Of a DNA stretch of 64,000 nt, positions 1 to 8,282 are shown piece by piece. The DNA is from JAOPZW01 sp963707695 (GTDB taxonomy: Bacteria; Actinomycetota; Thermoleophilia; Solirubrobacterales; Solirubrobacteraceae), in the NCBI GenBank assembly GCA_963707695.1, contig CAVPQY010000006.1:372001-436000 (forward strand), in the 5' to 3' direction. Both the position numbers and the translations under genes were made by a program. The notes under the pieces were generated by a model. That model ran no database searches and had not been told where the DNA came from. It saw only the letters and a program-made list of their open reading frames with translations. The first letter of the stretch is position 1. Each line of letters begins with the position of its first letter.

Positions 1-1
1 C

Positions 2-277
2 CCGGGCCTCGGGGGCCAGCAGCTGAAGAACCTCAAGGTCGACGAGCGCGAGCTCGACCGCGTGCAGGCGATCATCCTGTCCATGACGGCCGAGGAGCGC
101 CGGCGGCCCGAGCTCATCAAGGGCTCGCGCCGGCTGCGGATCGCGAAGGGGTCGGGGACGAGCGTCCAGCAGGTCAACCAGCTCGTGAAGCAGTTCGACC
201 AGATGCGCAAGCTCATGCGCCAGATGGGGCGGGGCAAGATGCCCGACATCGGGGCGCTCATGCGGCAGGCCCGCTAA
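2..277 (+). CDS. ffh: Signal recognition particle protein Ffh, C-terminal end (partial)
   Basis: Only the last 91 residues are present; the gene enters from the left edge. They form the end of the methionine-rich M domain, which binds 4.5S RNA and hydrophobic signal sequences. Visible marks are the PGLGG entry, a helix ending in LSMTAEERRRPELI, the GSRRLRIAKGSGTS segment expected to contact RNA, and a Met/Arg-rich tail (QMRKLMRQMGRGKMP). It lies directly before rpsP, the usual bacterial order. The N and G GTPase domains lie outside the window. Confidence 0.95.
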   Translation, partial: PGLGGQQLKNLKVDERELDRVQAIILSMTAEERRRPELIKGSRRLRIAKGSGTSVQQVNQLVKQFDQMRKLMRQMGRGKMPDIGALMRQAR

Positions 278-352
278 CCTCAGCCGTCGGCCGCGGCCCT
301 CGGTGGGCCGCCGCAGCCTCCGCCTTCCCCAGGACCAGAAAGCACCAAGACC

Positions 353-610
353 TTGGCAGTTCGACTCCGGCTCACCCGCGTGGGCGGCAAGAAGGACCCG
401 ATCTGGCGCGTCGTCGTCGCCGACCAGCGCTCCCCGCGCGACGGCCGGTTCATCGAGACCGTCGGGCAGTACAACCCGCAGACGTCCCCGTCGACGATCG
501 TCCTCGACGAGGAGCGCATCCGCGACTGGATCGCGAAGGGCGCCCAGCCCACGGACCAGGTCCGCAAGCTCATGCGCACGCAGGGCATCGAAGCCGGCGC
601 CCGCCGGTAG
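353..610 (+). CDS. rpsP: 30S ribosomal protein S16
   Basis: This is an 85-residue S16, the normal length, and a small-subunit assembly protein. It begins AVRLRLTRVGGKKDPIWRVV and contains the conserved SPRDGRFIETVGQYNP block. The start is TTG at 353, which puts Ala-Val-Arg directly after Met as in other S16 proteins; no better ATG or GTG fits. The ribosome binding site is weak, with AGGA about 19 bases upstream. It is second in the ffh-rpsP-khpA-rimM-trmD-rplS operon, so translation may be coupled or initiated without a strong SD. Confidence 0.96.
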   Translation: MAVRLRLTRVGGKKDPIWRVVVADQRSPRDGRFIETVGQYNPQTSPSTIVLDEERIRDWIAKGAQPTDQVRKLMRTQGIEAGARR

Positions 611-622
611 CCGGCGCGCGCC

Positions 623-856
623 GTGCGCGAGCTGCTCGAGTCCCTCGTCCGCATGATCGTGTCGGAGCCCGACGCGGTCGCGGTCGAGCAGTTCGAGGAG
701 GACGACGGCACCGTCGTCCTCGAGCTCTCCGTGGGCGAGGACGACTACGGCAAGGTCATCGGCCGTGGGGGCCGGACGGCCAACGCCCTGCGCACCATCG
801 TGAAGGCGGCCGCGGTGCGCGAGCAGCGCCGCGTGCTCGTCGACATCGTCGACTGA
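623..856 (+). CDS. khpA: KH-domain RNA-binding protein KhpA
   Basis: This 77-residue single KH-domain protein carries the GxxG-type loop within GKVIGRGGRTANALR and ends with the VLVDIVD strand typical of the YlqC/KhpA family. KhpA binds RNA, often together with KhpB/EloR, and has been linked to cell division and translation regulation in Gram-positive bacteria. It is consistently placed between rpsP and rimM, as here. The start is GTG, 12 bases after the rpsP stop. Family assignment is firm; the RNA targets in this organism are unknown. Confidence 0.93.
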   Translation: MRELLESLVRMIVSEPDAVAVEQFEEDDGTVVLELSVGEDDYGKVIGRGGRTANALRTIVKAAAVREQRRVLVDIVD

Positions 857-864
857 GCGTCCCG

Positions 865-1407
865 GTGGCCGCCTCGACCGCTCCCGGTCGCGAGGGCTGG
901 CTCCCTGCCGGCCGCGTCGGTCGCCCGCACGGGCTCGACGGCTCCTTCCACGTCACCCGCCCGCGGCCCGTGCTCCTGCCCCTGGGCGGTGCGGTCCGCG
1001 TCGCCGAGGCCGACCGCGAGGTCGTCCGCCGAGCCGGCACCGACGACCGCCCGATCCTGCGCCTGTCGGGCATCGACGGACGCGACGCCGTCGAGGCCCT
1101 GCGCGGCGCCGACCTCTGGGTCGCCCGCGGGCAGGCCCCGCCGCTCGGCGAGGACGAGTGGTACGCCGACGACCTCGTGGGCCTGCGGGTCGTCGACGGC
1201 CGCCGGCCGGTGGGGGAGGTGGGACGGCTCGTCCCGCTGCCGTCGTGCGAGGCGCTCGAGGTGCGGCGGGACGGTCCGGAGCTGCTCGTCCCGCTCGTGC
1301 GGGACTGCGTCCGCTCCGTGGACCTGGCCGGCGGGGTCGTCGACGTCGACCTCGGCTTCCTGGGCGACACGCTCCCCGAGGACCTCGCCGGCGAGCGGGC
1401 CGACTGA
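865..1407 (+). CDS. rimM: 16S rRNA processing protein RimM
   Basis: This 180-residue protein has the RimM layout: an N-terminal beta-barrel with GRVGRPHGLDGSFHV, and a C-terminal PRC-like barrel starting near WYADDLVGLRVVDG and ending ELLVPLVRDCVRSVDLAGGVVDVDL. RimM assists maturation of the 30S head and binds S19. The GTG start at 865 is 8 bases after khpA, and its TGA overlaps the trmD ATG as ATGA, so the two are probably translationally coupled. The RimM-TrmD pair is standard. Confidence 0.95.
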   Translation: MAASTAPGREGWLPAGRVGRPHGLDGSFHVTRPRPVLLPLGGAVRVAEADREVVRRAGTDDRPILRLSGIDGRDAVEALRGADLWVARGQAPPLGEDEWYADDLVGLRVVDGRRPVGEVGRLVPLPSCEALEVRRDGPELLVPLVRDCVRSVDLAGGVVDVDLGFLGDTLPEDLAGERAD

Positions 1408-2105
1408 TGCAGCTCGACGTCGTCACCCTCTTCCCCGAGGCGTTCGAGGGCTGGTTCGTGCACCAGCGCCACGTCGTCAACGCCCTGAGGCTCGGCCACG
1501 AGCTGCGCACGCTGAACCCCCGCGACGCCTCGCCGCTCTCCGGCCGCCAGGTCGACGACACGCCCTTCGGCGGCGGCGCCGGGATGGTGCTGCGCGTCGA
1601 CGTCATGGAGGCGGCCCTGCGCAGCTTCTACGGCGTGGACCCGGTCGAGCTGCGCCGGCAGCGGCGCGTCATCGCGCTCGTCCCCGGCGGCCGGGTCCTC
1701 GACGACCGCTACGTCGACGAGCTCGCCACCGAGCCCGCGCTCACGCTCCTCTGCGGCCGCTACGAGGGCTTCGACGAGCGCATCGTCGAGCACTTCTGCT
1801 CGGACACGCTCTCCATCGGCCGCTACGTCCTCACGGGCGGCGAGATCGCGGCGATGGTCGTCGGCGACGCCGTCCTGCGCAAGCTGCCCGGCACGCTGGG
1901 CCACGCGGACTCCGCCGTGGAGGAGTCGTTCTCCGCCGCGCTCGAGGGCGATCCCGAGTACCCGCACTACACCCGGCCGGCCGAGCACCGCGGCTGGAAG
2001 GTCCCGGACGTGCTGCTCTCCGGCCACCACGCGGAGATCCGCACCTGGCGCCGGGCGCGCAGCCGCGAGCGTGGGGCGTCGGCGGGCGGCGGTTCGCTAT
2101 CCTGA
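1407..2105 (+). CDS. trmD: tRNA (guanine37-N1)-methyltransferase
   Basis: TrmD methylates G37 next to the anticodon of tRNAs reading CNN codons and prevents +1 frameshifting. The 232-residue protein starts MQLDVVTLFPEAFEG and shows the trefoil-knot SAM site residues (LCGRYEGFDERI, SIGRYVLTGGEIAA) and the PFGGGAGMVLR motif. The C-terminus has the HYTRPAEHRGWKVPDVLLSGHHAEIRTWR block that closes the family. The ATG overlaps the rimM stop; an upstream in-frame GTG would intrude deep into rimM and was not used. Length is normal. Confidence 0.96.
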   Translation: MQLDVVTLFPEAFEGWFVHQRHVVNALRLGHELRTLNPRDASPLSGRQVDDTPFGGGAGMVLRVDVMEAALRSFYGVDPVELRRQRRVIALVPGGRVLDDRYVDELATEPALTLLCGRYEGFDERIVEHFCSDTLSIGRYVLTGGEIAAMVVGDAVLRKLPGTLGHADSAVEESFSAALEGDPEYPHYTRPAEHRGWKVPDVLLSGHHAEIRTWRRARSRERGASAGGGSLS

Positions 2106-2157
2106 CCCGTCGCGCGGACCGCTGTCACACCCGTCCCGTCCGCGCCCCCTCCTTCCC

Positions 2158-2862
2158 ATGAGCACCGTCATCGAAAGCCTCGAGCGGCTCCAGCTGCGCC
2201 GCGTCCCGCAGTTCCAGCCGGGCGACCGCGTCCGCGTCCACTTCCAGGTGATCGAGGGCTCGCGGCGCCGCACGCAGGTCTTCGAGGGCGTCGTGATCAA
2301 GCGCCAGGGCCACGGCGTGCGCGAGACGTTCACGGTGCGCAAGCAGTCGTTCGGCGTCGGCGTGGAGCGCACGTTCCCGCTGCACTCGCCGAAGATCGAG
2401 CAGATCGACGTCGCCGCTCGCGGCGACGTCCGGCGCGCGAAGCTCTACTACCTCCGCGACCGCGTCGGCAAGCGCGCCCGCGTCCGCGAGCGCCGCTACA
2501 CCGGGCCGGAGGAGCGCGTCGAGGCCGGCGTCCTCGCCGATCCGGTCGCCGCGCTCGAGGCCGAGCAGGCCGCCGACGAGGCCGTCGACGGCGCCGGCGC
2601 GACGGCCGAGGAGGTCGTCGACGCGGGCGGCGCCGCGGACTCGACGGCCGAGGTCACGGAGGCGCCCGCCGACGCCGACGCCGACGCCCCGGAGGCCACC
2701 GAGGCGCCCACGGAGGCCGAGGCGGACGCCACCGCCGACGAGGAGCCTGACGCCGCGCCCGCCGCCGAGGCGGAGCCCGAGGCCGACGCAGCGCCCGCGG
2801 GCGACGCCGACGCGCCCGAGGCCGGGGGGCAGGACGCCCCGGCCGACGACGGCAAGGCGTGA
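2158..2862 (+). CDS. rplS: 50S ribosomal protein L19 with long acidic C-terminal tail
   Basis: Residues 1-115 are a normal L19 (FQPGDRVRVHFQVIEGSRRR, FTVRKQSFGVGVERTFPLHSP, KLYYLRDRVGKRARVRERR), which sits at the 30S-50S interface. A further 119 residues follow, made almost only of Ala, Glu, Asp, Pro, Thr and Gly; ordinary L19 has about 115 residues in total. The tail is in frame, shows no fold and is strongly acidic. The ATG at 2158 directly precedes STVIESLERLQLRR. A TATCCT box at 2098-2103 could give it its own promoter with a leader of about 45 bases. Its stop overlaps the lepB GTG (GTGA). Confidence 0.93.
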   Translation: MSTVIESLERLQLRRVPQFQPGDRVRVHFQVIEGSRRRTQVFEGVVIKRQGHGVRETFTVRKQSFGVGVERTFPLHSPKIEQIDVAARGDVRRAKLYYLRDRVGKRARVRERRYTGPEERVEAGVLADPVAALEAEQAADEAVDGAGATAEEVVDAGGAADSTAEVTEAPADADADAPEATEAPTEAEADATADEEPDAAPAAEAEPEADAAPAGDADAPEAGGQDAPADDGKA

Positions 2863-3488
2863 GCACGTCGACGAAGAAGAAGCATCGCTCGGCGGGCGGG
2901 TCGCTCGTCGAGCTCGTCGTCATCGTCGTCATCGCCCTGGCCCTCGCGCTGGGTATCCAGGCCTTCCTCATCAAGCCGTACCGGATCCCGAGCGAGTCGA
3001 TGGTCCCGACCCTGCAGGTCGGCCAACGCGTCCTCGTCGACCGCATCGGCAACCGCTTCGGCGATCCCACCATCGGCGACGTCATCGTCTTCCACCCGCC
3101 CGCGGGCTCGGACAGCGACACCTGCGGGAACCCCGACCGGCGCGAGGGCGCGGCCTGCGACCGGCCCACCAAGGACCGCGCCGGCGTGAACTTCATCAAG
3201 CGCGTCGTCGGCAAGCCGGGCGACACGATCGCCATCCGCAACGGGCACGTGTTCCGCAACGGCAAGCGCGAGAAGGACCCGTACATCAACGACACGTGCA
3301 ACGGCGACCTCGGGCGCGGATGCAACCTTCCGGTGCCCATCAAGATTCCGGCCGGGCACTGGTTCATGATGGGCGACAACCGTGGGGAGTCCGACGACAG
3401 CCGCTTCTGGGGACCGGTTCCACGCAGCTGGATCATCGGCTCGGCCTTCGCCACCTACTGGCCGCCCAAGCGCCTCGGGCTCCTCTAG
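2859..3488 (+). CDS. lepB: Signal peptidase I
   Basis: LepB cleaves signal peptides of exported proteins at the outer face of the membrane. The 209-residue protein has one N-terminal membrane anchor (about residues 16-36), then the catalytic Ser47 in IPSESMVPTL and Lys114 in NFIKRVVGKPGD. The family C-terminal box MMGDNRGESDDSRFWGPVP is intact. A region with four Cys (about residues 87-150) may form disulfides outside the cell. The start is GTG overlapping the rplS stop. Its place between rplS and rnhB matches other actinobacteria. Confidence 0.96.
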   Translation: MSTSTKKKHRSAGGSLVELVVIVVIALALALGIQAFLIKPYRIPSESMVPTLQVGQRVLVDRIGNRFGDPTIGDVIVFHPPAGSDSDTCGNPDRREGAACDRPTKDRAGVNFIKRVVGKPGDTIAIRNGHVFRNGKREKDPYINDTCNGDLGRGCNLPVPIKIPAGHWFMMGDNRGESDDSRFWGPVPRSWIIGSAFATYWPPKRLGLL

Positions 3489-3504
3489 CGAGGCAACCGT
3501 CGCC

Positions 3505-4194
3505 GTGAGCGACCGCCCGAGCGCCGCCCGGACCCGGCGAACCCAGCGGCGGAAGGCCAAGCGGCCTGGCCGGCGCCTGGTGCAGCACGACCGCGGGCTC
3601 GGCGTCCGCTGGGTCGCGGGGGCCGACGAGGCCGGGCGCGGATGCCTGGCCGGTCCTCTCGTCGCGGCCGCCGTCCTGCTCGACCTCGACCGCCTCGGAC
3701 CGCGCGAGGTGCGCGCGCTCGGGCTGCTCAACGACTCCAAGCAGCACGACGAGGAGGCCCGCGAGGCGCTCTACCCGGTCGTCCTGCGCACGGCGGTGAA
3801 GGTCGCCGCGGTCTCCCGCTGTGCGCGCGGGATCGACGGGCGCGGCCTGCACCGCACGAACCTCGCGGCGCTGCGGGACGCGCTGCTGCGCGTCGCGATC
3901 CCGGGCACGCTGTGCCTGGTGGACGGCTTCCGCGTCGCCGACCTGGGGTTCGAGCAGCGCGCGGTGGTCGACGGCGACGCCAAGAGCGCGGCGATCGCCG
4001 CCGCCTCGATCGTCGCGAAGGTCACGCGCGACCGCTTCATGCACCGCGCCGACGAGCGCCACCCTGGCTGGGAGTTCCGCTCGCACGTCGGCTATTCGAC
4101 GCCCGAGCACCGCGACGCGATCCAGCGCCTCGGCGTCTCGCCGCTGCACCGCCTCTCCTTCCAGAGCGCGGCGTACCAGCAGCTCTCGCTGTAG
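3505..4194 (+). CDS. rnhB: Ribonuclease HII
   Basis: RNase HII removes ribonucleotides from DNA and RNA-DNA hybrids. The DEAGRG motif starts at Asp41, and the other acidic residues lie in LVDGFRVADL and in DGDAKSAAIAAASIVAKVTRD. The GTG at 3505 is chosen because it is 16 bases after lepB; it gives 229 residues with a basic 25-residue N-terminal extension (RTRRTQRRKAKRPGRR). In-frame codons further upstream would run into lepB. The C-terminal SHVGYSTPEHRDAIQRLGVSPLHRLSF is typical. Confidence 0.95.
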   Translation: MSDRPSAARTRRTQRRKAKRPGRRLVQHDRGLGVRWVAGADEAGRGCLAGPLVAAAVLLDLDRLGPREVRALGLLNDSKQHDEEAREALYPVVLRTAVKVAAVSRCARGIDGRGLHRTNLAALRDALLRVAIPGTLCLVDGFRVADLGFEQRAVVDGDAKSAAIAAASIVAKVTRDRFMHRADERHPGWEFRSHVGYSTPEHRDAIQRLGVSPLHRLSFQSAAYQQLSL

Positions 4195-4245
4195 CGGCGG
4201 CCGGCGCCGTGCAGCGCCGAGGTCGGGAGCGCGCCGGGGCACCGC

Positions 4246-4629
4246 TCAGAACGCTCCCTCGAGGTGGTCGAGGCGCACGAGGCGCCCGCGCGGGTCGATG
4301 ACGACCCCGACGGCGTCGAACCGCAGGGACGCGGCCGGCGGGCGGTCGGCGGCGTCCCGCAGGTAGGCGGCCGCGGTCGCGCGGACCTGGCGCTGCTTGC
4401 CGGGGTGCAGCGCGTCCCAGGGGACGGCCCCGGCGCTCGTGGCCCGCGTCGCGCGACGCGTCTTGACCTCGACGAAGACCAGGACCTCGCCGTCGGTGAC
4501 GACGAGGTCGAGCTCGCCGTGCGCGGTCCGGTGGTTGCGGGTCACCAGCGCGTAGCCCAGCCGCTCGAGGTGCTCGAGCGCGAGCTGCTCGCCGGCCCGT
4601 CCGAGGTCACGTCGCGCGTCGGTGGACAT
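4246..4629 (-). CDS. YraN/UPF0102 family putative endonuclease
   Basis: This 127-residue protein belongs to the UPF0102 family, a small PD-(D/E)XK nuclease-like fold. The motif core is visible: GELDLVVTDGEVLVFVEVKTRR, with acidic residues and Lys at the expected catalytic spacing. It is encoded opposite to the operon, between rnhB and comM; in many actinobacteria it is co-directional, so the inversion is a local oddity. The ATG at 4629 precedes STDARRDLGRAGEQLALEHL, the usual family N-terminus. Cellular role is unproven; neighbours suggest DNA metabolism. Confidence 0.88.
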   Translation of the reverse strand: MSTDARRDLGRAGEQLALEHLERLGYALVTRNHRTAHGELDLVVTDGEVLVFVEVKTRRATRATSAGAVPWDALHPGKQRQVRATAAAYLRDAADRPPAASLRFDAVGVVIDPRGRLVRLDHLEGAF

Positions 4630-4786
4630 GCGGGCCACGATCCCGGTCGCGGTGTGCCGCGGGAGCCCCGGATCGGCACGGGGGAGCGTCGCCTCCGCGA
4701 CGGTCCGCCGACCCGCGGCCGGGTCGACCCACGGGCGCAGCAGAGCGGTGCTGAGCCGGCACACGCGGCCCGCGACCGTGGCGTCC

Positions 4787-6308
4787 ATGCTCGCCCGTGT
4801 CACGACGTTCGCCATCGATGGCCTCGACCCGCGGCGGGTCACCGTGGAGGTCGACGTCCGGGCGGGGCTGCCGAGCTTCACCATCGTCGGCCTCGCCGAT
4901 CGCGCGGTGCGGGAGGCGCGCGAGCGCGTGCGCGCGGCGATCCTGAACTCGGGCTTCGAGTTCCCGGGCAAGCGGCTGACCGTCAACCTCGCGCCGGCCT
5001 CGCTGCGCAAGGCGGGGCCGCACTTCGACCTCGCGATCGCCTGCGGCATCCTCGCGGCGGCCGGGCAGCTCCCGGCCGCGTCCCTCGGACCGGCTGGCGG
5101 TGTTCGGCGAGCTGTCCCTCGGGGGCGAGCTGCGCCCGTGCCGGGGTGCGCTCGCCGTGGCGGAGGGTGCCGCGCGGTGGGGCGTCGAGCGGCTGCTCGT
5201 CCCCGTCGACCGCGTCGGGGAGGCGGCGCTCATCCCGCGGCTCGACGTCGTCGGCGCGACGTCGCTGCGCGAGGTGGCCGCGATCCTGCGCGGAGAGGGC
5301 TCCGGCACCGCTCCGGTCGACACGACGACGAGCGACGGGACGGCCGGCGCGCCGGACCTCGATCTCGCCGACGTGCGCGGACACGGGGAGGTGCTGGCCG
5401 CCCTCACGATCGCGGCCGCCGGCGGCCACAACCTGCTCCTGAGCGGTCCACCGGGCATCGGGAAGACGATGCTCGCCAGGCGCCTGCCGTCGATCCTCCC
5501 GCCGCTGTCGGCGGAGGAGGCGCTCGAGGTCACGCGCATCCACAGCGTCGCGGGCCTGCGGCACGGCGGTGGGCTCGTCGAGCACCGCCCCTTCCGCGCG
5601 CCGCACCACACCATCAGCGCCTCCGGGCTCGTCGGCGGCGGGGCGGTCCCCGTGCCCGGGGAGGCGAGCCTGGCCCACCACGGCGTCCTGTTCCTCGACG
5701 AGCTCAGCGAGTTCCCGCGCCCGACCCTCGAGGCGCTCCGTCAGCCGCTCGAGGACGGCCGGGCGGTGATCGTCCGGGGGCAGCGCAGCGCGATCTTCCC
5801 GACCAGGTTCATGCTCGTCGCCGCGACGAACCCGTGCCCCTGCGGGTTCGCGCCCGGCAAGCGCTGTCGGTGCTCGGAGGGCGACCTCGCGCGTCACCGG
5901 CGCCGACTGAGCGGCCCGCTCCTGGACCGCCTCGACCTGCTCGTCCACGTCCAGCGGCCCGAGGGCTCCGCCCTCGAGCGCGCGGGCCTGAGCTCGTCGG
6001 CGCGGGAGCGCGAGCGCGTGCTCGACGCCCGCGCGCGGCAGGCCACCCGCCTGCGGGGCACCGGCGCGGCCAGCAACGGCCAGCTCGACGCGCGCCGGCT
6101 GCACGAGCTCGTCGACCTGGCCGCCGACGCCGACCGGCCGCTCGCGGTCGCCTACGAGCGCGGCCAGCTGAGCGCGCGCGGACGGGACCGCGTCCTGCGC
6201 GTCGCCCGGACGGTGGCCGATCTCGACGGGAGCGACCAGGTCGAGCGGGTGCACGTCGCCACGGCGCTCGGCTTCCGCCAGGACGCCGACGGGGCGCGGG
6301 CGGCATGA
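4787..6308 (+). CDS. comM: ComM/YifB family Mg-chelatase-like AAA ATPase (frameshifted)
   Basis: ComM-like proteins are hexameric helicases acting in branch migration during transformation. The N-terminal part (MLARVTTFAIDGLDPRRVTV; FPGKRLTVNLAPASLRKAGP) reads in one frame from the ATG at 4787. The rest (LAVFGELSLGGELRP, Walker A GPPGIGKTM, LVAATNPCPCGF) reads in the next frame from about 5090. One extra G at 5087-5088 explains the switch; removing it joins the halves exactly as in the family. The catalytic parts look intact, so a sequence error is more likely than a dead gene. It sits next to dprA, as usual. Confidence 0.9.
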
Positions 6309-6353
6309 GGCGCCTCGCCCGCGCGCCGGCCGCGCCAAGCCCGGAGGTGGCGC

Positions 6354-7514
6354 GTGACGGCCTGTGACGCGTGCCTGCGACGCACGTGGCTGCTCGCCCG
6401 CCTGGCCGGCCACCTCGAGCTGGCCCGGCGCGGCGGCGGGCGCCCAGGCGGCCGGCTGCGCGCGGTCCTGGCGCTCGAGGACGCCGCCCTCGTCGAGGCG
6501 CTGGCCGCCGACGCGGCGCCGCAGGTCGCACAGGCGCTCGCGGCGGTCGAGCCCCGGCGCCTGCGGGAGGCCGCGAGGCGCGCCGGGCTCGCGCTCGCCT
6601 GTCGGCACGACGAGGCCTACCCCGAGCGCCTGGGCGACCTCGACGACGCCCCCGCGGTCCTGCACGTCGCCGGCGATGCCGGCCGTCTGGCCGCGCTCGT
6701 CGGCGGAGGCGTCGACGACGGCGCCCGCGCGGTGGCGGTGGTCGGCACCCGCCGCGCCTCCGCGGAGGGCCTCGAGGTCGCCCGCGAGCTCGGCCGGGGC
6801 CTGGCGGCGGCCGGCATCACCGTCGTCAGCGGCATGGCCCTCGGGGTCGACAGCGCCGCCCACGCCGGGGCGCTCGAGGCCGGCGGCCCGACCCTCGCGG
6901 TGCTGGCCGGCGGGGCGGACCGCGCGTCGCCGGCGAGCAAGCGCGCGCTGCACCGGGAGCTCGTCGCGCGGCACTGCGTGCTGTCGGAGCTCCCGCCCGG
7001 CTTCGCGCCGCACCGCTGGTGCTTCCCGGCGCGCAACCGGACGATCGCCGCCCTCGCCGGCACCACCGTCGTCGTCGAGGCCGCGGAGCGCTCGGGCTCG
7101 CTGATCACCGCCGAGGTCGCCGCCGACCTGGGCCGCGAGGTCGCGGCGGTGCCCGGCTCGCCACTGGCCTGGCGCTCGGCCGGGACGAACGCCCTGCTGC
7201 GCGACGGCGCGACGCTCGTCCGCGACGCGCGGGACGTCCTCGACGCGGTGGTGGGGGTGACGCGGACGGACGCACGCGGCACGGCGGGCGCCCCGCCGTT
7301 CGACCCGCTCGGGACGTTCGCGGGCATCGATGCGTCGCTGCGCGCGGTGCTCGCGTCGGTCGTCGCCGGTCGCGACACCGTGGCCGCGCTCGCACCGACG
7401 CCGGGGGACGTCGGCCCGGTCCTGGCCGCGCTCAGCGAGCTCGAGCTGCTCGGGGCCCTGCGGCGCGTGGCCGGCGGCCGCTACGTCGCGCCGCACGGGG
7501 GCGGTCGTGGCTAG
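6354..7514 (+). CDS. dprA: DNA processing protein DprA
   Basis: DprA loads RecA on incoming single-stranded DNA during natural transformation. The Rossmann-like core is clear in this 386-residue protein: VAVVGTRRASAEGLEVAREL, VSGMALGVDSAAHAGALEAG, and RNRTIAALAGTTVVVEAAE with SGSLITAEVAADLGREV. An N-terminal SAM-like helical part begins with a CDACLRR Cys pair, and a C-terminal winged-helix-like tail ends LGALRRVAGGRYVAP. GGAGGT lies 5 bases before the GTG at 6354. Together with comM it suggests competence or recombination capacity. Confidence 0.95.
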   Translation: MTACDACLRRTWLLARLAGHLELARRGGGRPGGRLRAVLALEDAALVEALAADAAPQVAQALAAVEPRRLREAARRAGLALACRHDEAYPERLGDLDDAPAVLHVAGDAGRLAALVGGGVDDGARAVAVVGTRRASAEGLEVARELGRGLAAAGITVVSGMALGVDSAAHAGALEAGGPTLAVLAGGADRASPASKRALHRELVARHCVLSELPPGFAPHRWCFPARNRTIAALAGTTVVVEAAERSGSLITAEVAADLGREVAAVPGSPLAWRSAGTNALLRDGATLVRDARDVLDAVVGVTRTDARGTAGAPPFDPLGTFAGIDASLRAVLASVVAGRDTVAALAPTPGDVGPVLAALSELELLGALRRVAGGRYVAPHGGGRG

Positions 7515-7524
7515 CGTGCTGGCC

Positions 7525-8277
7525 ATGGCAGAGGCAGACCGAACGGCGCTGCTCGACGAGCAGGCGCGGTACTACGCCGCCCGCGCCGAGGAGTACGACG
7601 ACTGGTGGTTCCGCCGCGGCCGCTACGACCGCGGCCCGGAGGCGACGGCGCGCTGGCGCGCCGAGGCGGCCGAGGTCGAGGCCGCCCTGGCGGCCTTCGC
7701 CCCGCGCGGGGACGTGCTCGAGCTCGCCTGCGGCACCGGGCTGTGGACGGAGCACCTCGCGCGCCACGCCGATCGGGTGGATGCCGTCGACGCGGCCCCG
7801 GAGGTCCTGGACGTCGCCCGTCGCCGCCTCGACCGGAGCCCGGGGCGGGCCGAGGTCCGCCTCCTGGAGGCCGACCTCTTCGCCTGGTCACCGCCGCGCC
7901 GCTACGACGTCGTCATGTTCGCCCACTGGCTGTCCCACGTCCCCGAGGAGCGCTTCGCGGCGTTCTGGCGCTTCGTCGGCGCCGCGCTCGCCCCGGGTGG
8001 GCGGGCCTTCCTCATCGACAGCCGCCGGACGACCCGCTCCACGGCGACCGACCACGTGCAGCCCGGATCCGGCGAGGACACGATGCTCCGCCGCCTCGAC
8101 GACGGCCGCGCCTTCCGCATCGTCAAGCGGTTCTGGGAGCCCGATGCCCTGGCCGCGAAGCTGGCGGGGCTCGGCTGGCGGACGGAGCTCGCCGCCACCG
8201 ACGAGTTCTTCGTGTTCGGCTCCGCCCGCCCGGCGGAGGGCCAGGGCGACGCCCGCACGCCCCGAGGGGAGGCCTGA
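7525..8277 (+). CDS. Class I SAM-dependent methyltransferase
   Basis: This 250-residue methyltransferase has SAM motif I in DVLELACGTGLWTEHLARHA, the acidic motif II in VDAVDAAPEVL, and motif IV near YDVVMFAHWLSHVP. The N-terminal YYAARAEEYDDWWFRRGRYDRG is shared by a group of actinobacterial small-molecule methyltransferases; the substrate cannot be told. The ATG follows a TAGCGT box (7512-7517) by only 7 bases. That box includes the dprA stop codon, so an independent leaderless transcript is possible. Confidence 0.88.
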   Translation: MAEADRTALLDEQARYYAARAEEYDDWWFRRGRYDRGPEATARWRAEAAEVEAALAAFAPRGDVLELACGTGLWTEHLARHADRVDAVDAAPEVLDVARRRLDRSPGRAEVRLLEADLFAWSPPRRYDVVMFAHWLSHVPEERFAAFWRFVGAALAPGGRAFLIDSRRTTRSTATDHVQPGSGEDTMLRRLDDGRAFRIVKRFWEPDALAAKLAGLGWRTELAATDEFFVFGSARPAEGQGDARTPRGEA

Positions 8278-8282
8278 GCACC

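Noticed and set aside
2123..2129. TGTCACA before rplS, possible second ECF41 promoter
   Set aside because: The CGTC copies lie only 2 and 7 bases downstream, not about 16, so the promoter geometry is wrong. A TATCCT box nearby explains transcription better.
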